64,000 nucleotides of DNA from Ciona intestinalis (Eukaryota; Chordata; Ascidiacea; Phlebobranchia; Cionidae), in the NCBI RefSeq assembly GCF_000224145.3, contig NC_020170.2, forward strand, positions 2,971,589 through 3,035,588. The letters run 5' to 3'. Under the pieces are notes generated by a model, which was given only the letters and a program-made list of their open reading frames with translations, was not told the origin of the DNA and ran no database searches. Positions 63,481 to 64,000 of this stretch are shown piece by piece. Within the stretch, counting starts at the first letter, position 1; each line of letters begins with the position of its first letter. Position numbers and translations under genes: made by a program.

Positions 63481-63486
63481 AATAAA
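63481..63486 (+). terminator. Polyadenylation signal of the Ly6-like gene
   Basis: AATAAA 71 bases after the stop codon, followed by a GT-rich stretch (TTTGTCAGTTGTTTACTTGT). Confidence 0.6.
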
Positions 63487-63580
63487 GTTACTAACCAACA
63501 GCTTATTTGTCAGTTGTTTACTTGTGTTGGAATATGTTATTATGCGACAACTGAAATTTAGCGACAATATTTGTTTATTG

Positions 63581-63781
63581 AGTAGGGTGGGGAAAGATGG
63601 GACGCCTTTTCATTCCATTTTCTAGCTCCATTTAGTAGTAAACAAAAACATTCTAAGAATTATAAAACCGTATCCTCACGACTACCATAGACCGTTATTA
63701 ATTGTTTAAAAGACGGTCAAGATATTTGGATATTTGGATATTATGTGCTAAAGGTGTCCCATCTTCCCCCACCCTACTATA
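63581..63781 (-). mobile_element. MITE, subfamily A
   Basis: Starts AGTAGGGTGGGGAAAGATGG and ends CCATCTTCCCCCACCCTACT, with a short internal duplication GATATTTGGATATTTGGATA. Confidence 0.94.
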
Positions 63782-64000
63782 TTATATTGTTTATAACAAA
63801 TGCCAGTACAATGAACTATAACAACTTATAACAAGTATAACAGCTATAAAATATAACAATTGTTTTATAACACTATTAACTGTTATGTACAAGGAATAAC
63901 TCGGACACATCCACAAATTTAATAACAACATAAATCAGACACAATGTATATTATAGTATAGTTGCAAAGGGAAATTTATTTTTTTGTAAAATTTAAAGAA

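Larger units (their letters stand above)
63411..64000. other. 3' flank of the Ly6-like gene to the window end
   Basis: Holds the 3' UTR with its poly-A signal and one MITE (63581-63781). Beyond it the sequence is AT-rich, with ATAACAA/TATAACA-type repetition and no gene. Confidence 0.6.

Overview
The window is AT-rich animal DNA with short introns, compact genes on both strands and a very high load of one roughly 190-bp miniature inverted-repeat element. Its ends read AGTAGGGTGGGGGAAGATGG and it is flanked by TA. Together with tRNA-headed SINEs sharing a recurrent tail, this points to a tunicate of the Ciona intestinalis type; I recall a MITE and a composite SINE like these being described from that genome. 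No virus, LTR element, CRISPR array or bacterial DNA was seen.

Layout, left to right. The 3' part of an unrecognised Cys-rich gene (+, 112-2842). A complete leukotriene A4 hydrolase gene in 17 exons (+, 5128-12724). A tiny ATP synthase subunit gene, DAPIT/ATP5MK (-, 13494-13796), head to head with CEP41 (+, 14878-23764, 11 exons). The single-exon rRNA-processing gene RRP36 (-, 24545-25414), tail to tail with CEP41. A Ser/Asn-rich adaptor-like gene with a PROSER2/SARG-like motif (-, 27676-34487). A FabG-type short-chain dehydrogenase (-, 37667-40983, 9 exons). The mitochondrial ATPase inhibitor IF1 (-, 42798-43091). The WD40 repair factor ERCC8/CSA (-, 44667-55689, 11 exons). A fibrinogen-domain secreted gene (-, 57114-59382) carrying an internal trefoil-like cassette and a frame break. 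Last, a small secreted Ly6/three-finger gene (+, 61844-63410).

Exons were joined by hand from reading frame, GT/AG sites and phase. In nine of the eleven genes every phase closes exactly. The exceptions are the fibrinogen-domain gene (one exon out of frame, one doubtful first junction) and the adaptor-like gene (one acceptor chosen by phase). The genes do not form one pathway. Two act on mitochondrial F1Fo-ATP synthase (ATP5MK and ATP5IF1), and the rest cover lipid-mediator or peptide hydrolysis, cilia, ribosome biogenesis, DNA repair and secreted recognition proteins.

The non-coding sequence is dominated by 37 MITE copies in two subfamilies (here called A and B), eleven SINE or SINE-tail copies, several local tandem duplications, and two inverted-repeat elements with telomere-like GGGTTA-rich cores. 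The most interesting points are the trefoil-like insertion inside the fibrinogen fold, the telomere-like TIR element with a tRNA-like segment, a natural Tyr-to-Phe change in LTA4H, and a decayed duplicate of a CEP41 exon end with its splice donor.
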